The notes under the pieces are model-generated. The model did no database searches, was not told the DNA's origin, and worked only from the letters and a program-made list of their open reading frames with translations. Of a DNA stretch of 64,000 bases, positions 49,903-58,182 are shown in pieces. The stretch is from Marinobacterium stanieri. Lineage in GTDB: Bacteria > Pseudomonadota > Gammaproteobacteria > Pseudomonadales > Balneatricaceae. Location: positions 124,001 to 188,000 of the forward strand of contig NZ_FTMN01000002.1 in NCBI RefSeq assembly GCF_900155945.1. Direction: 5' to 3'. Position numbers and translations under genes: made by a program. Numbering within the stretch: the first letter of the stretch is position 1; every line of letters begins with the position of its first letter.

Positions 49903-51014
49903 CAGTCGCCAGCCTCCTGTGAGGCGCGGCGCGCCAGACGCTCATAGCGCTGGATGTTATGCTCACCCGTTTCCTCATCCAGCACCACAAAGTTACCGGA
50001 ATAGACCAGCGGTACCGGCTGCCCTGCCTGATCCCGCTTGATTGCTTCAGCCATGGCAATAGCGCTGTCATCATTCATGCGCATTAATACGACCTGCAGC
50101 TTATGCTGGCGCAGCTGCTCCAACTCTTCAGCACCACCACCCCAGCCATTGAGCACGACTTCACCCAATTGACCCTCCAGCTCCAGCGCATCCAGTGTCC
50201 CCAATGCCACATCCGTGGAGCAGGCATAGATATAGTCCAGCTCAGGGTGCTCGGACAGCAGACGCTGTGCCACATTTTTGCCACTTTCTCGACTGGAGTC
50301 TGTGTAATAACTGGCGACCAGCTCGTGCCTGTCCGATACCGACTGGATAAAGCCTGTGCCACGCATCTGGCTGATCATGCCCTTGCCGCGAAACAGCACC
50401 GCATACCGTGCCTGCTCCGGGAAACGCTGGGACAAATACTCGGCCAGCCTTCTGGCGCCCTCAACATGATCAAAACCGGAATAGAAGAAGGGTTGCTGGT
50501 CGCCCCAGGCTTTCAAGGGCGTGGTGATATTCTGCAGAATCAGTTTGGTGTTCTGGTTCAGCATCATGCGCTCAATAATCATTTTCTGGCGGACAGAGTC
50601 GAGCGTGTAAACCAGGTAGTCCGGCTGCCATTGCAGAAGTTCATGTATCTGAGCGACCTGCTCACCGAGTTCTGTACTGGGGGTGGTGTACCTCGCCCTC
50701 AGCTCATAGCGCATACCCAGCTGCTGCAGGCGCTTGCGAAAGGCTTTTTCATTATTGGTCCAGTAGCTGGACGACTGGTGCGAGGGATATACAAGGCCGA
50801 TACGGATGGGGCGCGACTGTTCGTATTCGACAGGTACCGGATTTGCCCGCACGGCTGCGGATAGTTGATCCAGCCAGAGCAACTGTTCCGGGTTGGCTTG
50901 ATAGAACTCCGGGTGCTGCCAGTAATCATTAAGACTGGCAGCTGACGCCAGACCTCCGGATGAAAGGCTCAGCAAGCACGCAAACACTGTAGACAGCAGT
51001 CGAGACATGTCCAT
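49902..51014 (-). CDS. LuxP-like periplasmic autoinducer-2 binding protein
   Basis: 370 residues with a signal peptide (about 1-26, ending GLASAAS). Strong resemblance to Vibrio LuxP through its length: N-terminal YWQHPEFYQANPEQ, NTKLILQNITTPL, YIYACSTDVALG, LNGWGGG and MRMNDDSAIAMAEAIK. The AI-2 contacts remembered for V. harveyi LuxP are all present: Q80, S82, W85, N162, R218, T267, D268, W291 and R312 (Vibrio 77, 79, 82, 159, 215, 266, 267, 289, 310). The arginine pair that holds borate is retained. Coupled to the kinase gene below, so it likely acts as ligand-loaded partner of that kinase in the periplasm. It could instead bind a related furanose; ligand identity is inference. Confidence 0.9.
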   Translation of the reverse strand: MDMSRLLSTVFACLLSLSSGGLASAASLNDYWQHPEFYQANPEQLLWLDQLSAAVRANPVPVEYEQSRPIRIGLVYPSHQSSSYWTNNEKAFRKRLQQLGMRYELRARYTTPSTELGEQVAQIHELLQWQPDYLVYTLDSVRQKMIIERMMLNQNTKLILQNITTPLKAWGDQQPFFYSGFDHVEGARRLAEYLSQRFPEQARYAVLFRGKGMISQMRGTGFIQSVSDRHELVASYYTDSSRESGKNVAQRLLSEHPELDYIYACSTDVALGTLDALELEGQLGEVVLNGWGGGAEELEQLRQHKLQVVLMRMNDDSAIAMAEAIKRDQAGQPVPLVYSGNFVVLDEETGEHNIQRYERLARRASQEAGD

Positions 51015-51054
51015 ATTTTCCTTTTCTGCCGCTCCAGGTGTTTATCAGGCTCAC

Positions 51055-51807
51055 TCAGGAGCGCAACAAAAACACCAGCGTCATTACCAGACCCACCAGC
51101 ACCACAAAACGCTTGACCCACACAGCTGGCAGTATACGGGACAGATGCGCCCCCTGATATCCTCCCAGTGTAGCAGCCAACATCATTACCAGCGCTTCGG
51201 CCCAGAGTACTTTTCCGGCCACTGCAAAGGCCAGAACCGAGATCAGGGATATGATGAAGGATATCCAGTTCTTGAGTCCATTCATCAAAAGCATATTGGT
51301 CATGCCGGCTGCGGCGAACATGGCCAGCAACATGATGCCCAGGCCGCCATTGAAGTAGCCGCCGTACACAGCCACAACAAACAGACCCGGCAGCAAAGCC
51401 ACCGGTTGGTTACTGCGCCGAATCCGCGCCAGCAGAGTCTGGCCGAAAGCGAACATCAGTGTGGCCAGCAGCAGTAATACCGGCACCACCTGCGAGAAAA
51501 GCTCTGCCGGTGTAACCAGCAACAACGCACCGCCCAAGAGACCGCCGACCAGCCCTACCACAGACATCTGCAGGTGTTGGCGCCGGGTCAGCTGACTCAG
51601 CTCCTGTCGAAAGCCCAAAGCGCCACCCAGATAGCCCGGCAACACCGCGACCGCGCTGGTAGCATTAGCCATGATGGGCGGCACGCCGGCCCATACCAGT
51701 GCGGGAAAAGTCAGGAAGGAGCCGCCACCGGCAATCGAATTCAACACCCCTGCCAGATAGCCTGCCACAATCAGGACAATCCATTGCAGTATTTCCCAGT
51801 CCAACAT
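51055..51807 (-). CDS. TSUP family (TauE/SafE) membrane transporter
   Basis: 250 residues, about eight membrane helices in two repeats. The first contains LAGVLNSIAGGGSFLTFPAL, the hallmark of the family; the second contains YGGYFNGGLGIMLLAMFAAAG. Family members move sulfonates, sulfite or organic anions. Nine bases after uvrB and 40 before the LuxP-like gene, all on the same strand, so they may share a transcript. Substrate unknown. Confidence 0.92.
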   Translation of the reverse strand: MLDWEILQWIVLIVAGYLAGVLNSIAGGGSFLTFPALVWAGVPPIMANATSAVAVLPGYLGGALGFRQELSQLTRRQHLQMSVVGLVGGLLGGALLLVTPAELFSQVVPVLLLLATLMFAFGQTLLARIRRSNQPVALLPGLFVVAVYGGYFNGGLGIMLLAMFAAAGMTNMLLMNGLKNWISFIISLISVLAFAVAGKVLWAEALVMMLAATLGGYQGAHLSRILPAVWVKRFVVLVGLVMTLVFLLRS

Positions 51808-51816
51808 ACGGACTCC

Positions 51817-53829
51817 TTATCCGCTGTGCTTCAGGCGCTCAAGCTCATCCCTGATTGCCGCTGCTTTTTCAAACTCCAGATTACGGGCCGCCTCGTACAT
51901 TTCGTCCTCAAGGCGCACCATCATTTTCGCCTGTTCTGCCGGAGACAGTTTGGCCACATCCACATTGTATTCACCCTCAGCCTCAGCAGCCTTGCGCACG
52001 GAGCCCTTGCCTCGTTTGCCCGGAATCTGCTGTGCCCCTTCCATGATATCCGCCACCGATTTGCGAATACCCTTGGGTGTAATGCCATGCTCCTTATTGA
52101 AGGCGAGCTGTTTTTCACGACGCCGTTCGGTCTCATCCATGGCACGCTGCATGGATCCCGTAATCCGGTCAGCATACAGAATTGCGCGGCCATTCACGTT
52201 ACGCGCAGCACGTCCAATGGTCTGAATCATGGAGGTATCGGAGCGAAGGAAGCCTTCCTTATCCGCATCAAGAATGGCTACCAGCGCCACCTCAGGCATG
52301 TCGATACCTTCACGCAGCAGGTTAATCCCTACCAGGACATCAAACTCACCAATGCGCAGGTCGCGGATAATCTCAACACGCTCAACCGTATCGATATCCG
52401 AATGCAGGTATCGCACACGCACATTGTGTTCGGCCAGGTACTCGGTCAGATCTTCCGCCATACGCTTGGTCAGAACGGTAACGACAATACGCTCCTTGCG
52501 AGCGACCACCTTGTTGATCTCGCTTAGCAGATCGTCCACCTGAGTACTTGCGGGTCGGATTTCCACCACCGGGTCCACAAGGCCGGTTGGACGCACAACC
52601 TGTTCGACAATTTGCTGAGCATTGGCGGCTTCATACTTGCTTGGCGTGGCCGAGACAAAGATCATCTGCGGCGAGATACGTTCCCACTCCTCAAACTTCA
52701 TCGGCCGGTTATCCAACGCGGACGGCAGGCGGAAGCCATATTCAACCAGCGTTTCCTTGCGTGAGCGGTCACCACGGTACATGGCACCAATTTGCGGCAC
52801 GGTGACGTGAGATTCATCGATCACCAGCAAGGCATTATCCGGAAGATAGTCAAACAGTGTGGGGGGAGCCTGGCCGGGATCGCGCCCTGAGAGGTAGCGG
52901 GAGTAGTTCTCGATACCGGAGCAATACCCCAGCTCCAGAATCATTTCGATGTCGTACAGTGTTCGCTGCTCAAGGCGCTGTGCCTCAACCAGCTTGTTGT
53001 TGTCGCGCAGCTGTTTAAGCCGCTCCTGCAGTTCAACCTTTATATGTTCGGTCGCTTCCAGCAGGGTCTCACGGGGCGTGACATAGTGCGTTTTCGGGTA
53101 GATCGTTGCCCGCGGCACCTTACGCAGCACCTCGCCGGTGAGCGGGTCAAACCAGGCAATCTGATCAACCTCATCACCAAACAGCTCGATGCGAATCGCA
53201 TCCTTGTCGGATTCAGCCGGGTACACATCGATCACATCGCCACGTACACGATAGGTACCACGGTGAAACTCGATATCATTACGGGTGTACTGAAGCTCCG
53301 CCAGGCGCCGCAGCAGATCACGTTGATCAATCACATCTCCACGATCCAGGTGCAGCATCATCGACAGATAGGACTTGGGATCACCCAGGCCGTAGATGGC
53401 CGATACCGTAGCTACGATAATGGCATCGTCACGCTCGAGCAGTGCCTTGGTGGCGGATAGCCGCATCTGCTCGATGTGGTCATTGATGGACGCATCTTTT
53501 TCGATGAAGGTATCAGACGCTGGCACATAGGCTTCCGGCTGATAGTAGTCGTAGTAGGAAACAAAGTACTCGACGGCATTATCGGGGAAAAACTCCTTGA
53601 ACTCCCCGTACAACTGGGCTGCCAGGGTCTTGTTGTGGGCCATGATGATGGTTGGACGCTGGACAGCAGCAACCACGTTCGCCACCGTAAACGTCTTGCC
53701 CGACCCGGTTACACCCAACAGCGTCTGGGCCGCCAGACCGGACTCCAGTCCGTCCACCAGCCCCTCAATTGCCTTCGGCTGATCACCGGCCGGCTCGAAT
53801 GCCGATTGAACCCTGAACCTTTGCTTCAT
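51817..53829 (-). CDS. uvrB: Excinuclease ABC subunit B
   Basis: 670 residues from the ATG at 53829, preceded by GGAGG at good spacing; a start 27 bases upstream is less likely. Helicase-like DNA damage verification subunit. Walker A in [13 protein letters not shown]; the beta-hairpin region [20 protein letters not shown]; motif II in VIDESHVT; motif VI in [13 protein letters not shown]-terminal UVR domain ([20 protein letters not shown]) that binds UvrC. No convincing LexA box was seen upstream. Confidence 0.98.
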   Translation of the reverse strand: MKQRFRVQSAFEPAGDQPKAIEGLVDGLESGLAAQTLLGVTGSGKTFTVANVVAAVQRPTIIMAHNKTLAAQLYGEFKEFFPDNAVEYFVSYYDYYQPEAYVPASDTFIEKDASINDHIEQMRLSATKALLERDDAIIVATVSAIYGLGDPKSYLSMMLHLDRGDVIDQRDLLRRLAELQYTRNDIEFHRGTYRVRGDVIDVYPAESDKDAIRIELFGDEVDQIAWFDPLTGEVLRKVPRATIYPKTHYVTPRETLLEATEHIKVELQERLKQLRDNNKLVEAQRLEQRTLYDIEMILELGYCSGIENYSRYLSGRDPGQAPPTLFDYLPDNALLVIDESHVTVPQIGAMYRGDRSRKETLVEYGFRLPSALDNRPMKFEEWERISPQMIFVSATPSKYEAANAQQIVEQVVRPTGLVDPVVEIRPASTQVDDLLSEINKVVARKERIVVTVLTKRMAEDLTEYLAEHNVRVRYLHSDIDTVERVEIIRDLRIGEFDVLVGINLLREGIDMPEVALVAILDADKEGFLRSDTSMIQTIGRAARNVNGRAILYADRITGSMQRAMDETERRREKQLAFNKEHGITPKGIRKSVADIMEGAQQIPGKRGKGSVRKAAEAEGEYNVDVAKLSPAEQAKMMVRLEDEMYEAARNLEFEKAAAIRDELERLKHSG

Positions 53830-54014
53830 CTCTAACCTCCGACAACGAACCGGCAAGTATACGCGCTAACCCGCGAAGGGTTAAACACTCGCCTGAAGCC
53901 CCTAGAGTTAAGGGTTTTTTACATACAGGCGTTCAGCAATGCGTACTAATGCTGTATGCTCATCTGGCTATGCATTGAAGGATACCTTGCACCGAATTTA
54001 GAGAGGACCAAGGC

Positions 54015-55199
54015 TTGGACGTGCAACTTTCCAACCGCGTTAACAGTATCAAACCTTCCCCCACCCTGGCGGTGACCAACCGTGCGGCCGAACTGCGTGC
54101 CGCGGGTAATGACATTATTGGCCTGGGCGCCGGGGAACCGGATTTCGACACCCCAGAGCACATCAAGGCAGCTGCCACCAAGGCCATTCAGGACGGTTTC
54201 ACCAAATATACCGCCGTGGATGGTACTCCCGCGCTGAAAAAGGCGATTATTGAAAAATTCGAGCGCGAGAACGGCTTCCAGTACGAAGCCAACCAGATTC
54301 TGGTCTCCAGCGGCGGCAAACAGAGCTTTTTCAATCTTGCTCTGGCCCTGCTGAACCCGGGTGATGAAGTCGTCATTCCTGCGCCTTACTGGGTTTCCTA
54401 CCCGGATATGGTGCTGGTAGCCGAAGGCAAACCTGTCATCCTGACTACAACTCAGGAGCAGCGTTTCAAGATCACTCCGGAGCAACTGGATGAAGCGATC
54501 AACGAGAAAACTCGTCTGGTTGTACTGAACAGCCCATCCAACCCTTCTGGTGTCGCCTACTCCATGGCGGAACTGAAGGCACTGGGTGAAGTACTGAACA
54601 AGTACCCGGACGTGCTGATTGCCACTGACGACATGTACGAACACATCCTCTTCACTGAAGAGCCGTTCTGCAACATCGTCAACGCCTGCCCGGAACTCAA
54701 GGACCGCACCATCGTACTGAACGGCGTTTCCAAGGCCTATTCCATGACCGGCTGGCGTATCGGCTACGCGGCAGGTCCGGCCAAGCTGATCGGCGCGATG
54801 AAAAAGATCCAGTCTCAGAGCACATCCAACCCGAACTCCATCGCCCAGGTAGCGGCCCAGGCTGCCCTGGAAGGCCCGCAGGATTGCGTCGGCCTGATGG
54901 TTGATGCCTTCAAGCATCGCCATGATTTCGTGGTCAATGCCATGAATGATATCGACGGTGTTGAGTGTATTCGTGCAGACGGCACTTTCTATGCCTTCCC
55001 GAGCTTCCATAAGGTGATCGAATCCCGTGCGGAGTTTGACGATGACATCGCTCTGGCGGAATTCCTGCTGAAGGAAGCGGGTGTTGCACTGGTGCCGGGC
55101 TCAGCCTTTGGCGCTCCAGGTAACATGCGCCTCTCTTTTGCCACCAGCCTCTCCGTCCTGGAGAACGCCATTGAGCGTATTAAGGCTGCCCTGAGCTGA
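54015..55199 (+). CDS. aatA: Aspartate-type class I aminotransferase
   Basis: 394 residues. Class I PLP enzyme of the bacterial subgroup I-beta (aspartate or aromatic substrates). Seen: GLGAGEPDFDTPEHI, SSGGKQSFFNLALALL, NSPSNPSGVAY, TDDMYEHILF and the PLP lysine in NGVSKAYSMTGWRIGYAAG. Start: TTG at 54015 has GAGAGGA at ideal distance; a GTG at 54021 (MQLSNRVNSIKPSP) matches related proteins better and is a fair alternative. Followed by a strong terminator. Divergent from uvrB. Confidence 0.93.
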   Translation: MDVQLSNRVNSIKPSPTLAVTNRAAELRAAGNDIIGLGAGEPDFDTPEHIKAAATKAIQDGFTKYTAVDGTPALKKAIIEKFERENGFQYEANQILVSSGGKQSFFNLALALLNPGDEVVIPAPYWVSYPDMVLVAEGKPVILTTTQEQRFKITPEQLDEAINEKTRLVVLNSPSNPSGVAYSMAELKALGEVLNKYPDVLIATDDMYEHILFTEEPFCNIVNACPELKDRTIVLNGVSKAYSMTGWRIGYAAGPAKLIGAMKKIQSQSTSNPNSIAQVAAQAALEGPQDCVGLMVDAFKHRHDFVVNAMNDIDGVECIRADGTFYAFPSFHKVIESRAEFDDDIALAEFLLKEAGVALVPGSAFGAPGNMRLSFATSLSVLENAIERIKAALS

Positions 55200-55207
55200 T
55201 ACCACCC

Positions 55208-55238
55208 GCGCCCCGACACTGATCGGGGCGCTTTTTTT
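55208..55238 (+). terminator. Intrinsic terminator of the aminotransferase gene
   Basis: Nine-bp stem GCGCCCCGA/TCGGGGCGC, 6-base loop, followed by seven T, 9 bases past the stop. Confidence 0.9.
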
Positions 55239-55258
55239 CTGCAACAGGTACGTTGCCC

Positions 55259-56410
55259 ATGAAAGACGCCCTCCTCACTCAGCTATTTGCCAACAGCCCT
55301 GTTCCCGCACTGGTGTGTAAACGCGACTCGGCCAAGTGGAACAACGAAGCCTTTGATCATCTCACCAAGCCGGAAAAGCGTGCACTTGCGCACTGGGCCT
55401 GCAGTGAACAGGGACGCTGCACACTGATCGAGGGGCGTGTTTTCACACGGGTACAGGTTGAGGCCTATAGCCTGATCTCGGCTGCACCGCCTGCTGATCT
55501 TGAGCTGACACGTAAGTTGACTCAGACACTGCTGGAAAAACTCAAGCAAGGCAGTGACCCTTTCTATGCGCTGCCTGAGATTCTGTCCCGCCACCTTGGC
55601 TGGAGCGAAGCAAAGGGTGTCAAACTGAGTACCGACAACACCCTGGTGCGCGTGGGTGACTACCGTGAAGGCGAATACCAGGCGCCCAAGACCCTAAGCC
55701 TCGACAGCGACCCGGCTGCACGGCTCTATACAGGGAATATCGAGACCTGCCTGATTCACGAAGATGAAACTGATCAAGACAGCTGGTTCGCTCTGCGAGT
55801 AGACAGCAGTGCAGGCAACCCTCTCGGCCACTTCTGGCTGGGCAAGCCCAACGAAGGCTCGTCACCGCTGGTCAACAGCCTGCAACTGGTTCAGCACTGC
55901 ATCCTGCTGTCCACGGCCTGGTTAAGCCGTACAGAAACAGCCGAGCAACCCCGAACACTGCCCGGTGACACCCTTACCGGCCTGGCAACGCGGGAAGCAC
56001 TGGACCGCCTGCTGCAACAGTGCGAACACCAGTACCGTGAGCATAATCAGGATTTCCTGCTGGCCATGATCGATATAGATGGCCTGTCTGCCGTTAACCA
56101 GTCAAAGGGCCAGCGCGCTGGTGATGATGTGTTACACCAGTTCGCAGACCATTTACGACATATCTGCCGCGCCAGCGACCGACTGTTCCGCTTCGGCGGT
56201 GATGAGTTTGTCATTTTGTTCCACCATGATGATCTATCACCTCCTCTGCATGAGCGACTGGAGCGAATTAATGCGCGCATGAGCAAAACACTTGGCCAGC
56301 CATTCCACTCCAGCTATGGCACCGCGGCCTTGAGCCAGGCCCGCGGTAGCGGTGATGAGCTATTACTGCTGGCTGATAGCCAACTCAGAAAAGCCAAATC
56401 AAGCAACTGA
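55259..56410 (+). CDS. Soluble GGDEF diguanylate cyclase with unassigned N-terminal domain
   Basis: 383 residues from the ATG at 55259. No signal peptide or membrane helix. The N-terminal 230 residues may hold a GAF/PAS-like sensor (conserved-looking SWFALRVDSSAGNPLGHFWLG) that I cannot assign. GGDEF domain about 236-383, with GGDEF at 313-317 and I-site RASD at 304-307, so it is predicted to make c-di-GMP and be product-inhibited. Lies just after the aminotransferase terminator and stands alone. Confidence 0.88.
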   Translation: MKDALLTQLFANSPVPALVCKRDSAKWNNEAFDHLTKPEKRALAHWACSEQGRCTLIEGRVFTRVQVEAYSLISAAPPADLELTRKLTQTLLEKLKQGSDPFYALPEILSRHLGWSEAKGVKLSTDNTLVRVGDYREGEYQAPKTLSLDSDPAARLYTGNIETCLIHEDETDQDSWFALRVDSSAGNPLGHFWLGKPNEGSSPLVNSLQLVQHCILLSTAWLSRTETAEQPRTLPGDTLTGLATREALDRLLQQCEHQYREHNQDFLLAMIDIDGLSAVNQSKGQRAGDDVLHQFADHLRHICRASDRLFRFGGDEFVILFHHDDLSPPLHERLERINARMSKTLGQPFHSSYGTAALSQARGSGDELLLLADSQLRKAKSSN

Positions 56411-56494
56411 GTGTTGTTGATTATCAACAATAAGATATTGAACTGACCAGTCCAGAGTCTACAATAGGCTTTTTATGGAATGATCGGTTTAATT

Positions 56495-57127
56495 ATGAGT
56501 CGAGGCCGCCCGCCATCCCACAGCCGCGAAACCCTGCTGGAGCATGGGCACACCCTGTTCCAGCAATATGGCTTTCATGGCACCAGCCTCAGCATGATTC
56601 TGGAGGCCTGCCAGGTCTCTCGAGGCTCCTTTTACAACTATTTTGGTGGCAAGGAAGCCTACGCCATCGAAGTCGTTGAGCACTACCAGGCCCTGGAAAT
56701 CGATCGCTGGGACGCCGAGTTCAAGCTACTGACAGGCAGCCACGCCAGCAAGATCCAAACCATGCTTCATCGCCTGCTGGACGATTTCGACCAGGAGCAT
56801 GAACGCCTTGGATGCCTGCTTGCCAACCTGTCCGGCGAAATGAGTCTGGCTTCACCGGCGTTTCGTAAAGCGATTCGCCAGGCCATTCAACGCGTACTGA
56901 TATTGATTGAAGAAGATATGGTGACCTGCCAGGCAGAAGGAAGTGTCAGAACCGATCTCTCCCCCCGCCAGCTGGCCGCACTGATATGGGATTACTGGCA
57001 GGGTGCTCTCCTGCGCATGCGCACGGAAGACAGCCTGACTCCCTTGTACCAAGCCATTGAGATGCTGTGGCAGCACTTGCTGCCGCCAGCCCAACAGATA
57101 ACAACAGCCCCCAAGAGCAGCACATGA
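56495..57127 (+). CDS. TetR-family regulator of the adjacent efflux operon
   Basis: 210 residues from the ATG at 56495 (MSRGRPPSHSRE); an ATG at 56480 would add five residues. N-terminal HTH (about 8-55): HTLFQQYGFHGTSLSMILEACQVSRGSFYNYFGGKEA (only landmark segments are meaningful: TSLSMILEACQVS and GSFYNYF). C-terminal ligand domain resembles the NemR/AcrR group. Its stop overlaps the start of the membrane fusion gene (ATGA), so it is the first gene of the operon it probably represses. Confidence 0.88.
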   Translation: MSRGRPPSHSRETLLEHGHTLFQQYGFHGTSLSMILEACQVSRGSFYNYFGGKEAYAIEVVEHYQALEIDRWDAEFKLLTGSHASKIQTMLHRLLDDFDQEHERLGCLLANLSGEMSLASPAFRKAIRQAIQRVLILIEEDMVTCQAEGSVRTDLSPRQLAALIWDYWQGALLRMRTEDSLTPLYQAIEMLWQHLLPPAQQITTAPKSST

Positions 57128-58182
57128 AACGATTAACCCAAACACTTGTGATAAGTCTGGCACTGGCCAGCAGCCCCCTGATGGCTGAAGAAGATGCAGA
57201 TGCCGGCAAACCCTCGGGCTTGCCGGCAGAGGTCGTGCGTGTTGAAGCACAGCGCCTGGAGAGCAGCATCAGCGCTGTTGGCGTCCTCGAAGCTAATGAA
57301 GCAGTCACCCTCAGCCCTGAGCAAAGCGGCCGTATCAGTGAAATCCTGTTTAACGAAGGCGAGAAAGTCGCCGCAGGCACACCGCTTTTCAAACTCGATA
57401 GCGCTATTTACCAGGCGACTCTGCAACAGGTGAAAGCCCGCGTTCGTTTGAGCCAGCTCGAGTACGAGCGCGCTGAAAGCCTGCTGCAGAAACGCGTTGG
57501 CTCACAAACCCAACGCGACACCACACTGGCACAACTGGAAGCCGACCAGGCTGAATTGGCGCTGGCCCAGACTCGCCTGGATAAAATGACCGTGCGAGCC
57601 CCCTTCTCCGGTACTATCGGCCTGCGACAGGTGAGCCCGGGTGACTTTGTCAACGTGGGGCAGCCACTGGTTGAACTGGCCGATACTGAAAGCCTGAAGG
57701 TGCAATTCAGTGTACCCGAGCGCCACCTGAGCATGTTACGCACCGGGCAGACCATCCACCTGAGCGTGGATGCGCTCGATGGCCAGCAACTGGAAGGCGA
57801 AGTCTACGCTATCGCGCCATCAGCCAACCCGGACAGCCACAATATCAGTCTCCGCGCCCGTGTCCCCAACACTGGCGGCATACTAAAGCCCGGTCTGTTT
57901 GTGCGCATTGTGATCCCCACCGGCAGTGATGACCAGGCTCTGATGGTGCCTGAACAGGCACTCATTCTGGATGGCGACACCACCTTGGTCATGCAGATGG
58001 ACGAACAGCAGCAGGTTCAGCTGGTTCCGGTCACCACCGGTGCCCGCCGTTACGGTGATGTGCAGATCCTGACCGGTATCAAGCCGGGCGCTGTCGTGGT
58101 CACCGCCGGCCACCAGAAGTTGCACCCCGGTATGCCGATTACCCCTATTTTCCCCCAGTCTGAAACAGGCAAGGACGCATGA
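57124..58182 (+). CDS. RND efflux periplasmic adaptor (membrane fusion protein)
   Basis: 352 residues from the ATG at 57124. Sec signal peptide (1-21, ending SPLMA), no lipobox cysteine, so it is not a lipoprotein. Lipoyl/barrel-sandwich halves in LSPEQSGRISEILFNEGEKV and MTVRAPFSGTIGLRQVSPGD, a hairpin of about 60 residues between them, then beta-barrel and membrane-proximal domains. Links the RND pump to the outer-membrane channel. Overlaps both neighbours by ATGA. Confidence 0.93.
   Translation: MKRLTQTLVISLALASSPLMAEEDADAGKPSGLPAEVVRVEAQRLESSISAVGVLEANEAVTLSPEQSGRISEILFNEGEKVAAGTPLFKLDSAIYQATLQQVKARVRLSQLEYERAESLLQKRVGSQTQRDTTLAQLEADQAELALAQTRLDKMTVRAPFSGTIGLRQVSPGDFVNVGQPLVELADTESLKVQFSVPERHLSMLRTGQTIHLSVDALDGQQLEGEVYAIAPSANPDSHNISLRARVPNTGGILKPGLFVRIVIPTGSDDQALMVPEQALILDGDTTLVMQMDEQQQVQLVPVTTGARRYGDVQILTGIKPGAVVVTAGHQKLHPGMPITPIFPQSETGKDA

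Noticed and set aside
53830-54014. LexA (SOS) box upstream of uvrB
   Set aside because: A CTGTATG segment exists but the second half-site (CAG after ten bases) is missing.
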